DNA of 50,612 nucleotides from Acidiferrobacterales bacterium (GTDB lineage Bacteria; Pseudomonadota; Gammaproteobacteria; Acidiferrobacterales; SZUA-150), in NCBI GenBank assembly GCA_947258385.1, contig CAMYII010000040.1, positions 1 through 50,612 of the forward strand, written 5' to 3'. This document shows, in pieces, positions 35,854 to 45,066 of the stretch. Position numbers and translations under genes: made by a program. A model generated the notes under the pieces. The model was not told where the DNA came from. It made no database searches and worked only from the letters and a program-made list of their open reading frames with translations. Positions within the stretch are counted from its first letter, which is position 1, and each line of letters begins with the position of its first letter.

Positions 35854-36474
35854 ATGTGGCACTGGTCATTGAACTGGGACGGGATTACGCCCTGGATTGT
35901 CATCGGGAGCTGCCCGATGACGCTATCGGATATCGACCACATCCACCGGCAGGCCAAGACATCCGCGCTGCTCTCACTGCAACACGACGAGTGTCTGGCG
36001 GCATTCCGGATCGATTACCCGGCACAGCAGCGATACGGCGAACGGCTCGGGTTGACCATGGCGCGCTGCCCGATCCGTGATTTCGATCCCCCGGACATGC
36101 GCCAGCGGCTGCCCGCGGCCACGCGCCGGCTGGCAGGGCTCTTAGCTCACGGGCACCGCGTCTACGTGCACTGCACCGCCGGCATCGGTCGCGCCCCGCT
36201 CACCGTGCTCGCTTACCTTACCCTTGTGGAAGGCCGTCCCTTGGAACAGGCGACCGCGCTGCTCGCGCGAGAGCGCCGCTGCGCGACACCCAACTGGGAG
36301 GCCTATTATGGCTGCCGAGATGATCTAGTTGGGCAATACCGCGAACAAATCGCCCGGTGCGCGTTTGAGCTGTACGAGCGGGGTGTGAACGCCAACGCTC
36401 TGGAGGATTGGCGCCAGGCCGAGGCCGAGGTGATTCGCGCTGCGCTGAGGCCCGCACCCGAACGCCAACCGTAG
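35854..36474 (+). CDS. Dual-specificity phosphatase resembling plant glucan phosphatases
   Basis: 206 residues from ATG 35854; an in-frame GTG at 35761 would reach back to the edge of repeat copy 4 and is not favoured. The order of motifs follows plant SEX4/LSF2 starch phosphatases: 'WIVIGSCPMTLSDIDHI', 'SALLSLQHDECLAAFRID', 'RCPIRDFDPPDMRQRLP' with the acid loop, and the P-loop 'VYVHCTAGIGRAPLTVLAYL' (Cys about 107, Arg about 113). The CTAGxGRA loop is the form seen in glucan phosphatases. No carbohydrate-binding module is attached. Its substrate, phosphoglucan or phosphoprotein, cannot be told from sequence. Confidence 0.82.
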   Translation: MWHWSLNWDGITPWIVIGSCPMTLSDIDHIHRQAKTSALLSLQHDECLAAFRIDYPAQQRYGERLGLTMARCPIRDFDPPDMRQRLPAATRRLAGLLAHGHRVYVHCTAGIGRAPLTVLAYLTLVEGRPLEQATALLARERRCATPNWEAYYGCRDDLVGQYREQIARCAFELYERGVNANALEDWRQAEAEVIRAALRPAPERQP

Positions 36475-36520
36475 CCTTGAAAGGCCGAGTGATTGGCTCC
36501 CGGTGTGAATCGTTGGCTCG

Positions 36521-37273
36521 TCAAAGGGGGATCTCTTCGAACGGTGCCTGGTCGGACCGCCCCGCGGCAAAACGCAAGTGCGGCGCGGCCTTGCCCGGGG
36601 AGGGCAAGGCCAGCAGCACGCTCGACACCGTCCCGAACCCGCTGTCGGTAACGACCGTCATGGCGCCGCGGGGACCGGCCTGCGCGTCGCATTCGCGGCT
36701 GGCGAGCAGGGCCGCCCAGGCCGACCAGTCGCCGGCCTCCGGGTCCGGGGCGTTCGCCGTCCGGAAGCGCGGCAGATAGTCGCGGATGCGCGGCGAGGAC
36801 GGGTCGTTGAGGTCGTGGGCGGCAATCATCGAGACCCCGCGCGGCAGCTCACTGACCTCGAACCATCCCGGACCCTGTTCCCCGAGGTGACGCAGCCAGA
36901 AGGCCTCGCGGTGATCGGCCACCACCAGATTGAAGGAACGGTAAACATTGGCTTCGCGCCCGGCCAGGGCGTCGGCCGCCGCCGCCGCGCTGCGGTAATC
37001 AAGGGCCGCCAGCACCAGCTCGCCGCGGCTGCGCCGGCCGGGGGCCGGCCCCAGCGAGCCTTCGCGGTTCATGACACCGGCGGCCACCCCGTCATCATTC
37101 AGACCGAACCAACTGCCCCCGCCGAGCAGGTCGAGACCGGCGATAACATGCGGCCGCTCCGGCCAGTGGCGCGCCGGCGGCAGCCACGGGCGCGCCGCCA
37201 TCTCGTCACGGTTGGCGGCGAGCAGAAGCGGCCAGCGATGGTCCGGCCGGCGCAGGACGACCAGGGTGCACAT
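36521..37273 (-). CDS. NRDE family protein (TANGO2-like)
   Basis: 250 residues from ATG 37273, full length. Family signature 'MCTLVVLRRPDHRWPLLLAA' then N-R-D-E, followed by 'GGSWFGLNDDGVAAGVMNRE', 'SRGELVLAAL' and a later 'MTVVTDSGFGTVSSVLLALP'. The N-terminal Cys2 is as in Ntn-type hydrolases. TANGO2 relatives have been linked to haem or acyl-lipid handling, but the bacterial role is open. The gene is in line with the RutE-like gene upstream (27 bases apart) and may be co-transcribed. Confidence 0.9.
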   Translation of the reverse strand: MCTLVVLRRPDHRWPLLLAANRDEMAARPWLPPARHWPERPHVIAGLDLLGGGSWFGLNDDGVAAGVMNREGSLGPAPGRRSRGELVLAALDYRSAAAAADALAGREANVYRSFNLVVADHREAFWLRHLGEQGPGWFEVSELPRGVSMIAAHDLNDPSSPRIRDYLPRFRTANAPDPEAGDWSAWAALLASRECDAQAGPRGAMTVVTDSGFGTVSSVLLALPSPGKAAPHLRFAAGRSDQAPFEEIPL

Positions 37274-37300
37274 TCACGGTTCAACGCATTGGGGGGCGGC

Positions 37301-37894
37301 TCATACGGTCCGACACGCCTCATCAAACTCAAGGCGGGGACCGCGCGGATACAGCTTGGCCGGATCACCATGGCCAAGCGCGCAGATGAAGTTCGACTTG
37401 ATGCCGCCGTCGGGAAAGAATTCCGCATCCAGCTTGGCATTATCGAATCCTGACATGGGCCCGCAATCCAGTCCTAGGCTGCGCGCCGCCATGATAAAGT
37501 AGGCACCCTGCAGGGAGCTGTTGCGAAACGCGGTTTCCTTGATCTTTTCCTCTTTGCCGACGAACCATACGCGCGCGTCGGTATGCGGAAACAGCGTCGG
37601 CAGCTGTTCGTAAAATTCCATATCCATGCCGATGATCGCGACGACCGGCGCACTCATGGACTTGTCCACGTTGCCCGGATCGAGACAGGCCTTGAGGCGC
37701 TCTTTCGCTTCCGCGCTGTGCACAAAGACAATGCGCGCCGGACAGGAATTGGCGCTGGTCGGCCCCATCTTCATGAGATCGTAGATCCGCCTGAGCTGCT
37801 CGTCGCTGACCGGCTTGTCCTGCCAGCCGTTATGGCTGCGTGCGGCGCGAAACAGGATGTCGAGTGTATTGTCATCGAGAACGGCTTGACTCAT
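37301..37894 (-). CDS. rutE: Nitroreductase-family malonic semialdehyde reductase RutE-like
   Basis: 197 residues, the RutE/HadB length. FMN-binding flavoprotein that reduces malonic semialdehyde to 3-hydroxypropionate in the Rut pyrimidine pathway. Seen: '[20 protein letters not shown]', '[20 protein letters not shown]' and '[20 protein letters not shown]', which are near-diagnostic, then '[10 protein letters not shown]'. No other rut genes are in the window, so the role may be general aldehyde or quinone reduction. Its upstream region is occupied by repeat copy 5, starting 43 bases away. Confidence 0.9.
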   Translation of the reverse strand: MSQAVLDDNTLDILFRAARSHNGWQDKPVSDEQLRRIYDLMKMGPTSANSCPARIVFVHSAEAKERLKACLDPGNVDKSMSAPVVAIIGMDMEFYEQLPTLFPHTDARVWFVGKEEKIKETAFRNSSLQGAYFIMAARSLGLDCGPMSGFDNAKLDAEFFPDGGIKSNFICALGHGDPAKLYPRGPRLEFDEACRTV

Positions 37895-37936
37895 TGTTAT
37901 CTCCCAGTGATCGAACTCGTAAACGCAAGACAGTGA

Positions 37937-38136
37937 CTAGAACCTGTCTCAAAATGAAACGCTAACCAAGCCTTCGCTCCCTGGAAGGAACGCAAAACAC
38001 GCCAAGGCGCAGAGGACGCAGAGAAAACTCTAAAATATAAAGCATTTTTGCTTTCTTCGCGTACTTTGCGTCTCCGCGACCTCTGCGTTGGTTCCACAGC
38101 GCCAGGGGGCGGAAGGGTTTTTGAGCTAGATTCTAG
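37937..38136 (+). repeat. Dispersed palindromic element, copy 5
   Basis: Starts CTAGAACCTGTCTCAAAATG and ends GGGTTTTTGAGCTAGATTCTAG, so both termini are intact (200 bases). It fills most of the 301-base gap between rutE and the end of putP. Confidence 0.9.
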
Positions 38137-38195
38137 GTATTATCTCCCAGATCCAGCGGCAATGCACAACGCGGCGCGCGCCCCCTGTACCGCCG

Positions 38196-39704
38196 TCAAG
38201 GCCTACTGTGCCGACCGCTTCTGCTTAGACGGACCATTGTGTCGTGCCGGGCGACAATAGCCGCATCGGGGGCGCCGGTTAAGAGACTGGTGATGACACT
38301 TGCCGACAGGGACACGAGGAAACCCGGAACGAGCTCATAGAGCTCAAACACCCCGCCGCTTAATTGCTTCCACACCACCACGGTCATGCCGCCCGCGATG
38401 ATGCCGGCGAGCGCGCCGGCGCGGCTCATGCGTCTCCAGTACAAAGACAGGATCAGGGTGGGGCCGAAGGCGGCGCCGAAACCCGCCCACGCATAGGCCA
38501 CCAGATCCAGGACCTTGCTTTGCGGATTCATCGCAAGCACGAACGCCAGTCCAGCGACGAGGATCACCGCGGCACGACCGACGTAGATGAGCTCACGCTG
38601 ACCGGCCTGCCTGCGGAACAGGGCCTTGTAGAAGTCTTCGGCCAGCGCTGAGGAAGAGACCAGCAACTGCGAGTCGGCCGTGCTCATGATGGCGGCGAGT
38701 ATGGCCGCCAGCAGCACCCCGGCGATAACGGGATGAAACAAGGCACCGACCAGCAGCATGAACACCCTCTCTGTATCCGCGCCGGTCAACGGGGACTGTA
38801 AATAGACGATACCCGCGAACCCGGAAAGCGTTGCGCCGAGCAGTGTGAGCGCGGTCCACCCCACGGCGATGCGCCGGGCGCCGGCGACGTCCGCGGAGGC
38901 GCGGATGGCCATGAAGCGGGCCAGGATGTGCGGCTGCCCGAAATACCCCAGCCCCCAACCGAGCAGGGACAGGATGGCAATCGCGGACAGCGTCTGTCCG
39001 TTTTTACCGGTGAAGGCGCTCAACAGCGCCGGGTTGGCGCCGCGCATCCCGGCCACCGTGACCTGCCAACCGCCGACACCGTCGATGGCGATGACCGGCA
39101 CCACGAGCAGCGCCGCCGCCATCAGCAGGCCCTGGGCCACATCGGTCCAGGACACGGCCAGAAAACCACCGAAAAAGGTGTAGATGACAATCGCCGCGAC
39201 CCCGGCTGTGACCGCCAGGGGATACGGTAGGCCGAAAACGGTTTCAAACAGTTTGCCGCCCGCCACCAGACCCGAACTGGTGTAAAAAAGAAAGAACAAT
39301 AAAATGAACACGGCGGAGATCACGCGTAACAGGTGGCTCCGGTCGCCAAAGCGATATTCAAAGAACTCGGGCAGGGTCAGGGCATTGTCCGCCAGTTCGC
39401 TGTAGGTGCGCAGTCGCCGGGCGACCAGCCGCCAATTGAGCCAGGTGCCCGCCAGCAGGCCGGCCGCCAGCCAGGCAGCCTCAAGCCCGGCGGCGTAGGC
39501 ATAACCCGGCAGGCCCAACAGCAGCCAGCCGCTCATGTCGGAGGCCCCGGCGCTCAGCGCCGCTACCCAGCGGCCGAGCCGGCGCCCGCCTAATATATAG
39601 TCCGCCAAGGCATGGGTCTGCCGGTAGGCGAACCACCCGATCAACAGCATCAACAGGGTATAGACGATGAAGGTGCCGGCAACGGCGGATGGGTTGGGGA
39701 TCAT
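38196..39704 (-). CDS. putP: Sodium/proline symporter PutP
   Basis: 502 residues, 13 predicted membrane segments of the SSS family. Characteristic motifs: 'RRLGRWVAALSAGASDMSGW' then LLLGLPGYAYAAG (sodium and proline site in TM2), 'FFGGFLAVSWTDVAQGLLM', 'GYFGQPHILARFMAIR' and 'AILAAIMSTADSQLLVSSSA' then LAEDFY. Sodium-coupled proline uptake at the inner membrane, feeding PutA (18668-21811). Start ATG 39704 has GGAAA upstream. The putA and putP genes are not adjacent here. Confidence 0.93.
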   Translation of the reverse strand: MIPNPSAVAGTFIVYTLLMLLIGWFAYRQTHALADYILGGRRLGRWVAALSAGASDMSGWLLLGLPGYAYAAGLEAAWLAAGLLAGTWLNWRLVARRLRTYSELADNALTLPEFFEYRFGDRSHLLRVISAVFILLFFLFYTSSGLVAGGKLFETVFGLPYPLAVTAGVAAIVIYTFFGGFLAVSWTDVAQGLLMAAALLVVPVIAIDGVGGWQVTVAGMRGANPALLSAFTGKNGQTLSAIAILSLLGWGLGYFGQPHILARFMAIRASADVAGARRIAVGWTALTLLGATLSGFAGIVYLQSPLTGADTERVFMLLVGALFHPVIAGVLLAAILAAIMSTADSQLLVSSSALAEDFYKALFRRQAGQRELIYVGRAAVILVAGLAFVLAMNPQSKVLDLVAYAWAGFGAAFGPTLILSLYWRRMSRAGALAGIIAGGMTVVVWKQLSGGVFELYELVPGFLVSLSASVITSLLTGAPDAAIVARHDTMVRLSRSGRHSRP

Positions 39705-39793
39705 GGGTTTCCATTCGGGTCTGCTTGCGCCCCAGTTTAGGCGCCGCCCTGTGCCCGGACAAGCTCAAGGTGTCTTGCGCTTGTCCCGCCTGG

Positions 39794-41281
39794 TCAGGAT
39801 CTGACAGGCAGCTTTCTGAGCCCGTCGAGCAGCACGCGCGTGGCACGGCAATCGTCCTCGTTATACTCCAGGATCCGTTGCCGGATCGCGGGATCACCGC
39901 TTTCGACCCAGCGGTGATACCACTCGATCGACGCGGCGCCGGAGGGCTCCGTATCGCGCCAGCTGAACCCAAGGTGCTTGGCCAGGGTCTTAATCGAGTA
40001 GTCCCGCACCGGCCACTCGGTCTTGGGCAGTACGACATCGTAGTACAGATCGATGGCCCGCGCCGGCGCGAATAGCTTTTCGAGCTCGGCCTCGCTGCAG
40101 ACATCAGGATAGCGTTCACGCAAGCGTCGCCAGAGGGTGCGCTCGTATTTTGAGTAATAATAAATAATGCCGTCGCCGACACCCTCAAGATAGCGCCAGG
40201 CCGCGGCGAAGGTGCGCGCCTCCGCCTCCGGTGTCGGCGCATCGGTAAAAAAGGGGGTATAGCGCTCGGTACGGTTGTCGCCGCCATGCCGCTCGATAAA
40301 CCCGTGCAGGTAACAGATGTCCCGCATGGGATCGACCTCGATATCAAAAAAGATCTCAAGCTCGGCCCGCGGCAGCACAAGCGGTTCTTTCAGATAGGGC
40401 CGCCCGTCGGGATCGTCCAGCAGCCGGGCACGTCGCTGGAATTTGACCAGGGTCTCCGGCCCGATACCAGGAAACACCGTCGCCTTGCCACGGGCAAAGG
40501 CAACGGGCTCGCTCGTCGCCAACTCGTGGATCGTGCTCAGACGGGAGGCCATCGCATCGCGTTTGGAACGGCCCAGCTCCGGGATCAGGGTAAGATCACC
40601 CGCCGCTTTCAGTCGGCGCAGACAGGCCGAGTACCAGTGACACAGTTTGCACGCGCTGGCGTAGGCCGGCAGCGTCGCGGTGGCGCGGGCCACAATGGCC
40701 CGCGCCGTTGCCAGGCACGCCTGGTACTCGTCCCACAGCGAGCGCGGCTTGCGCGCGCCCCGCGGAGCCGCTAAATCGTAGACGACTTCCTGACCCTGCG
40801 CATCCCAGATAAATCCGCGCCGCCCGGCGGACCGACCCTTGCGCTCGAGGATATCCACATAGAGCGCGAGCTGCACCGCATAGTGCTTTTTCGGTCTGCC
40901 GTGGTCTGCGTCGCCTTCCTCGCCGCGGCCGGACTTGATGTCCCCGGGAACATAGCCCCCCGCCTCGCGACGCAACAGATCCGGCACGCCGAGCAGATCC
41001 TGGGCGCGGATACGGCCGCTATAGATCAGCACCTCGCCCCGCGCCATGGCCGCCTCGGTCAGGCGTTCATTTTCCTCGCCTTGGTATGCGGAAAGATCCA
41101 GGAACGGCACGTCCAGTCCTGCGATCAGCTCTCGCTCGTAAACGCTGCCGCGCTCCCATAAGAGCTGGACAAAGGCGCTGACCGCATCGCGTTCATTCGG
41201 ATTGCCGAACAGGTCCTGGCTGACCCGATGGGGACAATGGACCAGATCGTAGAGTGTCGAAGCGGTGATCGGTACCGGCAT
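39794..41281 (-). CDS. TM0106-family RecB-like nuclease with RNase H-like domain
   Basis: 495 residues. N-terminal PD-(D/E)XK nuclease of the RecB/Cas4 type at about 1-225: 'PDLLRREAGGYVPGDIKSGR' holds D and the D-x-K pair, 'VQLALYVDILER' follows, and 'ACKLCHWYSACLRRL' gives cysteines for an iron-sulfur cluster. A helix-hairpin-helix region ('FPGIGPETLVKFQRRARLL') follows. C-terminal RNase H-like exonuclease with 'LEIFFDIEVDPMRD' and 'RILEYNEDDCRATRVLLDGL'. This architecture is the TM0106 family, probably DNA repair or DNA processing. No cas genes or CRISPR repeats are seen near it. It ends about 90 bases from putP's start. Confidence 0.88.
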   Translation of the reverse strand: MPVPITASTLYDLVHCPHRVSQDLFGNPNERDAVSAFVQLLWERGSVYERELIAGLDVPFLDLSAYQGEENERLTEAAMARGEVLIYSGRIRAQDLLGVPDLLRREAGGYVPGDIKSGRGEEGDADHGRPKKHYAVQLALYVDILERKGRSAGRRGFIWDAQGQEVVYDLAAPRGARKPRSLWDEYQACLATARAIVARATATLPAYASACKLCHWYSACLRRLKAAGDLTLIPELGRSKRDAMASRLSTIHELATSEPVAFARGKATVFPGIGPETLVKFQRRARLLDDPDGRPYLKEPLVLPRAELEIFFDIEVDPMRDICYLHGFIERHGGDNRTERYTPFFTDAPTPEAEARTFAAAWRYLEGVGDGIIYYYSKYERTLWRRLRERYPDVCSEAELEKLFAPARAIDLYYDVVLPKTEWPVRDYSIKTLAKHLGFSWRDTEPSGAASIEWYHRWVESGDPAIRQRILEYNEDDCRATRVLLDGLRKLPVRS

Positions 41282-41354
41282 GGGCGAGTGTCTGCCTTGC
41301 GGTCAGGGGTTCATGCTGCACATACGGTTGCGCGCGTGCCCTGTTCCCAGACTG

Positions 41355-42245
41355 CTACAGCCGCGTATCCGGCAGCCCATACTCACCCCGGCAATCAAAG
41401 AGCTCTTTTTCCAGATTTATATTGGCGATGATCGCGTCCAGCAACAACACTACGCGCCGTTGCAGATCCCCGCCCGCCCGGTAATCGGCCTCGGCCAGTG
41501 TGTCCACGCGCTTCGCCTGCAATAAGGCCTTGCATTTTTCTACGCTCCCGGCCGTCGCCGGGTCATAAACCGCAACGGCCCGTCCGCCATACATACGGGT
41601 GACAACCATGCTGGGCACGTCCGATGCGCCATCACCGATATAGATCATGTTCGCGAACGGTATGCTCCGTTGCCCCGGCGCCATGTGCTCGTTGATCTCT
41701 TCATGCAGCTGCTCTTTGCCTTTGTTGATCCGGAACAAAAACTGTGTCTTGGTGGTATCGGTGACTAAGACCTTCGGGAACACCGCTTTATCATTATCAT
41801 CAAAGTGGAACTCCGAGGCGTAGATACGGGAAAGGTATGGCTGGATCGAAACCCCCTCCAATATTTCTTTGTTCCCTGCCGACACAATATAATGTTTAAG
41901 CCCAACCTCGCCGTTTCCCTGCCGCGCGACGTAGCCATTAATCAGGTCAAACCAATCTTCCACCCCGGGAAAATATTGGACCAGGCTACCCAAGGCGGCA
42001 AGCTCTTGCCTTCGGATAGGCCTGCCGCTGCCCTGCGCCTCCTCCAGCAGCAACCGCATGTACACCAGCATCGGCTCGGCCCCGGTCTGCCGCGCTTCCC
42101 GGTCCACCTTGGCCCAGAAATCGCCCCCTGCGATACCCAGCTTGGGCAAAACCGTGTACTCCTGCATGGGCTGAGGCGAGAGCGTGCCGTCAAAGTCATA
42201 GACCATCGCGATCGTATTTTGAAAAAATCCCCGGGTTTCGCTCAT
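41355..42245 (-). CDS. HAD-superfamily hydrolase
   Basis: 296 residues from ATG 42245, with GGAG six bases upstream. HAD phosphatase motifs: I 'AMVYDFDGTLSPQP' (DxDGT), II around 'HYIVSAGNKEILEG', and IV 'ANMIYIGDGASDVPSMV'. Between them is a large helical cap. The substrate is unknown; the motif order is that of small-molecule phosphatases such as phosphoserine phosphatase-like proteins. It is divergent from the cytochrome fusion gene. Cytoplasmic. Confidence 0.85.
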   Translation of the reverse strand: MSETRGFFQNTIAMVYDFDGTLSPQPMQEYTVLPKLGIAGGDFWAKVDREARQTGAEPMLVYMRLLLEEAQGSGRPIRRQELAALGSLVQYFPGVEDWFDLINGYVARQGNGEVGLKHYIVSAGNKEILEGVSIQPYLSRIYASEFHFDDNDKAVFPKVLVTDTTKTQFLFRINKGKEQLHEEINEHMAPGQRSIPFANMIYIGDGASDVPSMVVTRMYGGRAVAVYDPATAGSVEKCKALLQAKRVDTLAEADYRAGGDLQRRVVLLLDAIIANINLEKELFDCRGEYGLPDTRL

Positions 42246-42621
42246 AAGCACTCCACGCGAGCTGTGATACATCGATCTTACCGCCGGTGCTACGTGCTTT
42301 GGAATACATGCAGGAAACGGCCTGATCGAGACGCCACGTTCTTTGTCGTCTAATGCATTGAAAATTTACCATAGCAAAAGACTCATCTATCATGAGCCCT
42401 TTCCGATTGCCTCGAAACCTCGAACACCCCGCCTCACTACCGATCATGCCCAGCTTGATCATAATGCCCTTGCCTCGCGCAGCTCCAAATCTGAGCTTGA
42501 CACGGCCATGAAACAGACGCACCCTGTCGCACGCGATTTTTATTTGCTTCGCTCATCAATGCGCAACAATACCCGGCAGAATTGCCGTACATCGATCCAC
42601 CGCTCGGCAACTCAACAGACG
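42246..42621. other. Upstream region of the cytochrome fusion gene
   Basis: 376 bases between divergent genes. The plus-strand frame is open through it (in-frame starts at 42343, 42508 and 42559), so the fusion protein's start is not certain. No ribosome-binding site decides it; the signal peptide argues for 42622 or 42559. Confidence 0.4.
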
Positions 42622-44532
42622 ATGCGCGGTGTGATCATGCTGATAGGGATGTTGGCCGCCGGCGCCGGGACCGGCGCCGCCACCGGACCCGCATCCTGGC
42701 GGCTCGTCTACTCATCTGACTTTCACGGCGAGCTCAAACCCTGCGGTTGCTCGGCCGAGGGCAACCTCGGCGGCATTCTGCGGCGCGCCACCAAGTTCGA
42801 GCAGTTGCGAAAAGAAAACATCGACACGCTGTTTGTAAGCGCCGGCGATATCCTCGGCGAGGGTGATGAGCAGGACCGCATCAAGGCGCGCTATATGTTG
42901 GAGGCCCATACCCGGTTCGGCCTGGATGCCATGCTGCCGGGCGAGCGGGAGCTGCTGTATCCGGTCCCGCTGCTCGAGCGCTATCGCCTTCCCTGGGTGC
43001 TGACGAATAACGCCACTGCGCTGCCGTTTCCGCGTCATCGGCAACGCAGCCTGCGCGCCGGTACGCGGGTATTGATGCTCGGCGCGCTGGATCCGACTTT
43101 GTTCGGTGCCAACGCGGAAAAATACGTCTCAGACCCGCGCACGGCGGTCGCACAGGAAATACAACAGACCGGCGCCAAGCCTGAAGATATCGTGATCGTC
43201 CTCGTGCACGGCGGCACCGCTCTGGCGCAACACTTCGCCGGGCAATCACTCGTTGATGTCGTCGTCAGGGGGCATCTGGATGCGCCTGTCGAGGAGCCGG
43301 TGCGCGAGGCCAATAAACCGGTCCTGTCCGCCGGCCACCGCGGCCAGCGCATCGGTGTCGCCGAGCTTGCGTCTGACCAGACGACACGCCTTACCGACAA
43401 CCGCATCGTGACCCTGCCTCGCTCGGTTGCGGATCATCGCAAAATGAGCCGTCTGTACAAGCGCTACGACAAGGACGTCACCGCCTGGTACCGCAAGAAG
43501 GCGGCGGAGATGAAAACCCTCGACCGCGCCGCCAGCCCTTATGCCACCGCCGGGGTGTGCCTCAAGTGCCACAGCGACATGAGTAAGGCCTGGCAGAAGT
43601 CACCGCATGCCGATACGCTCGCTATCTTGACCCGCGACGGTAAGGACGGCGATCCGGAATGTTTGGTCTGCCACAATACGGGTATGGGGCAAGAGGGCGG
43701 CTTTATTGATGCGGTGAAGACACCCGAATTATCGGATGTGCAGTGCGAGGCCTGCCACGGGCCCGGCCGCCGGCACGCCGAATATCCGCTCGCGGTCAGA
43801 CTCGGACCGGCGCCCCAGGGCTGCATGAGCTGCCACACGCCCGAGAACAGCCCGGGCTTCGATTACCCGCGCTACTGGGCCAGAGTCGCGCACCCGATGC
43901 AAACCAGGCCGCACACCCACGACCAGGCCTTCTCGCCCATCAAGGGGCAATACGATCTTTTGGACCCGGCCAAGCCCGTCATCGGCAGCGGACCGGTCGA
44001 GATCACCGAATATTTCAATTTCTATTGCAAGCGCTGTTACAAGCTCGACGGCGCCTGGCCTGATATCCGCGCCGGTCTGGCGAAACCCGTGGTCTATCGC
44101 GGCATACCGATTCTTTTCAGCAACGACCCGCCCTGGGCCTCGCTCGCCTATCTCGTGGCCGAGCAGGCGGGCAAGGCAGAGACGTTCAAGCGCACGGTGT
44201 TTGTGGAGAACTTCGAGTACCTGGAAGAGATCAGCAGGGCGGAGTTCATCATTGGGCTTGCCGATAACATGGGCTTGGGCGCGGACGTACGCCAGGCCTT
44301 CGACGAGCTGGATACGGAGATCGACAAACAATTCGAACAGGGCATGAAGCGCAAAGACCAACTGGGTGTGGACCAGACGCCCACCCTGATCGTCAATGGC
44401 AATCTGAGAATCGCGCCCCGGAACACGGCCGATAACACCGGTCTGCTGATCGAGAACCTCGAGGAGATTCTGGCGGACATCCAATGCCGCCAGCATGGAA
44501 TATGCCAAGGACACCTCAGCGGTAAGAAGTGA
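42622..44532 (+). CDS. Fusion: metallophosphatase-like, tetrahaem cytochrome c, DsbA-like thioredoxin
   Basis: 636 residues from ATG 42622. A signal peptide (about 1-20) exports it. Residues about 27-265 resemble a 5'-nucleotidase/metallophosphatase domain: 'VYSSDFHGELKPCGCSAEGN', 'LFVSAGD', and GHLD, but the GNHE motif reads PGERE, so metal binding may be incomplete. Residues about 305-430 carry four haem sites: CLKCH (313-317), CLVCH (347-351), CEACH (375-379) and CMSCH (401-405), similar to cytochrome c554 types. Residues about 455-625 are DsbA-like: 'EITEYFNFYCKRCYKLDG' (CKRC, 469-472) and 'GVDQTPTLIVNGNLR' with the cis-Pro loop. A periplasmic redox role is likely; the substrate is unknown. 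Confidence 0.85.
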   Translation: MRGVIMLIGMLAAGAGTGAATGPASWRLVYSSDFHGELKPCGCSAEGNLGGILRRATKFEQLRKENIDTLFVSAGDILGEGDEQDRIKARYMLEAHTRFGLDAMLPGERELLYPVPLLERYRLPWVLTNNATALPFPRHRQRSLRAGTRVLMLGALDPTLFGANAEKYVSDPRTAVAQEIQQTGAKPEDIVIVLVHGGTALAQHFAGQSLVDVVVRGHLDAPVEEPVREANKPVLSAGHRGQRIGVAELASDQTTRLTDNRIVTLPRSVADHRKMSRLYKRYDKDVTAWYRKKAAEMKTLDRAASPYATAGVCLKCHSDMSKAWQKSPHADTLAILTRDGKDGDPECLVCHNTGMGQEGGFIDAVKTPELSDVQCEACHGPGRRHAEYPLAVRLGPAPQGCMSCHTPENSPGFDYPRYWARVAHPMQTRPHTHDQAFSPIKGQYDLLDPAKPVIGSGPVEITEYFNFYCKRCYKLDGAWPDIRAGLAKPVVYRGIPILFSNDPPWASLAYLVAEQAGKAETFKRTVFVENFEYLEEISRAEFIIGLADNMGLGADVRQAFDELDTEIDKQFEQGMKRKDQLGVDQTPTLIVNGNLRIAPRNTADNTGLLIENLEEILADIQCRQHGICQGHLSGKK

Positions 44533-45066
44533 ATCGCCGCCGCAGGCGCGGCGCGACTCTTGCATCGCTTTACCATACCGATTTTTTTCCCAGGTTGGGG
44601 ATTCCGGCAAAGGCAGCGTAATAGACGTGCCCGTCCCGGCCTTCGGACTTGGTCCCGCGAGGCATACAATCTGCCCCCCCACTCCCGGCAAAAACTGGAC
44701 AACAAAGGCTTCCACTTCTATAACATCGTAGCATGGTCGCTCTCCCTTCCAGGGGCTCGCCTGGCGCGAACCGCTTTTCCTTTTTTCGGCATTGCCGGTG
44801 TACATATATTAGTTTTTCGTCTAATGCGGGCAAGGTAGGGGAAGTTTAGATAGCGATGCTTTATAAGATATGTTTATCAGCTTTTAAGCCATACAACCGA
44901 TGGACATTGTGTGACTCCAAAGGTTATATTCTGGGCCGGCCGCGCCGGCAAGAGCTTTATCGGCGTATTAGAATAAACTAATGTAGTAATAATATAGCTT
45001 GGTTCCGTCTAGTCCCTGCGATCGACTAGCTAGATCAACACAACAATCACGACGGAGGAGCATGCA
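44533..45066. other. Intergenic region before the YeiH-family transporter
   Basis: 534 bases. A minus-strand ORF (44570-44734, 54 residues with five Cys-rich positions) has AGGGAGAG upstream but no recognisable product. ATTAG (44967-44971) and CTAAT (44978-44982) form a short dyad with a six-base spacer, followed by an AT-rich stretch that may be the transporter promoter. GGAGGAG at 45054-45060 serves ATG 45067. Confidence 0.35.

Noticed and set aside
39794-41281. Possible CRISPR-associated Cas4
   Set aside because: The N-terminal fold is Cas4-like, but the RNase H-like C-terminus marks the TM0106 family and there is no CRISPR array or cas gene nearby.
44570-44734. 54-residue Cys-containing minus-strand ORF with AGGGAGAG upstream
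   Set aside because: The ribosome-binding site is good but the sequence matches no family I know and composition gives no support; kept only as a remark in the intergenic entry.
43729-44805. 358-codon minus-strand ORF across the end of the cytochrome fusion
   Set aside because: Mostly antisense to the fusion gene and without recognisable domains.
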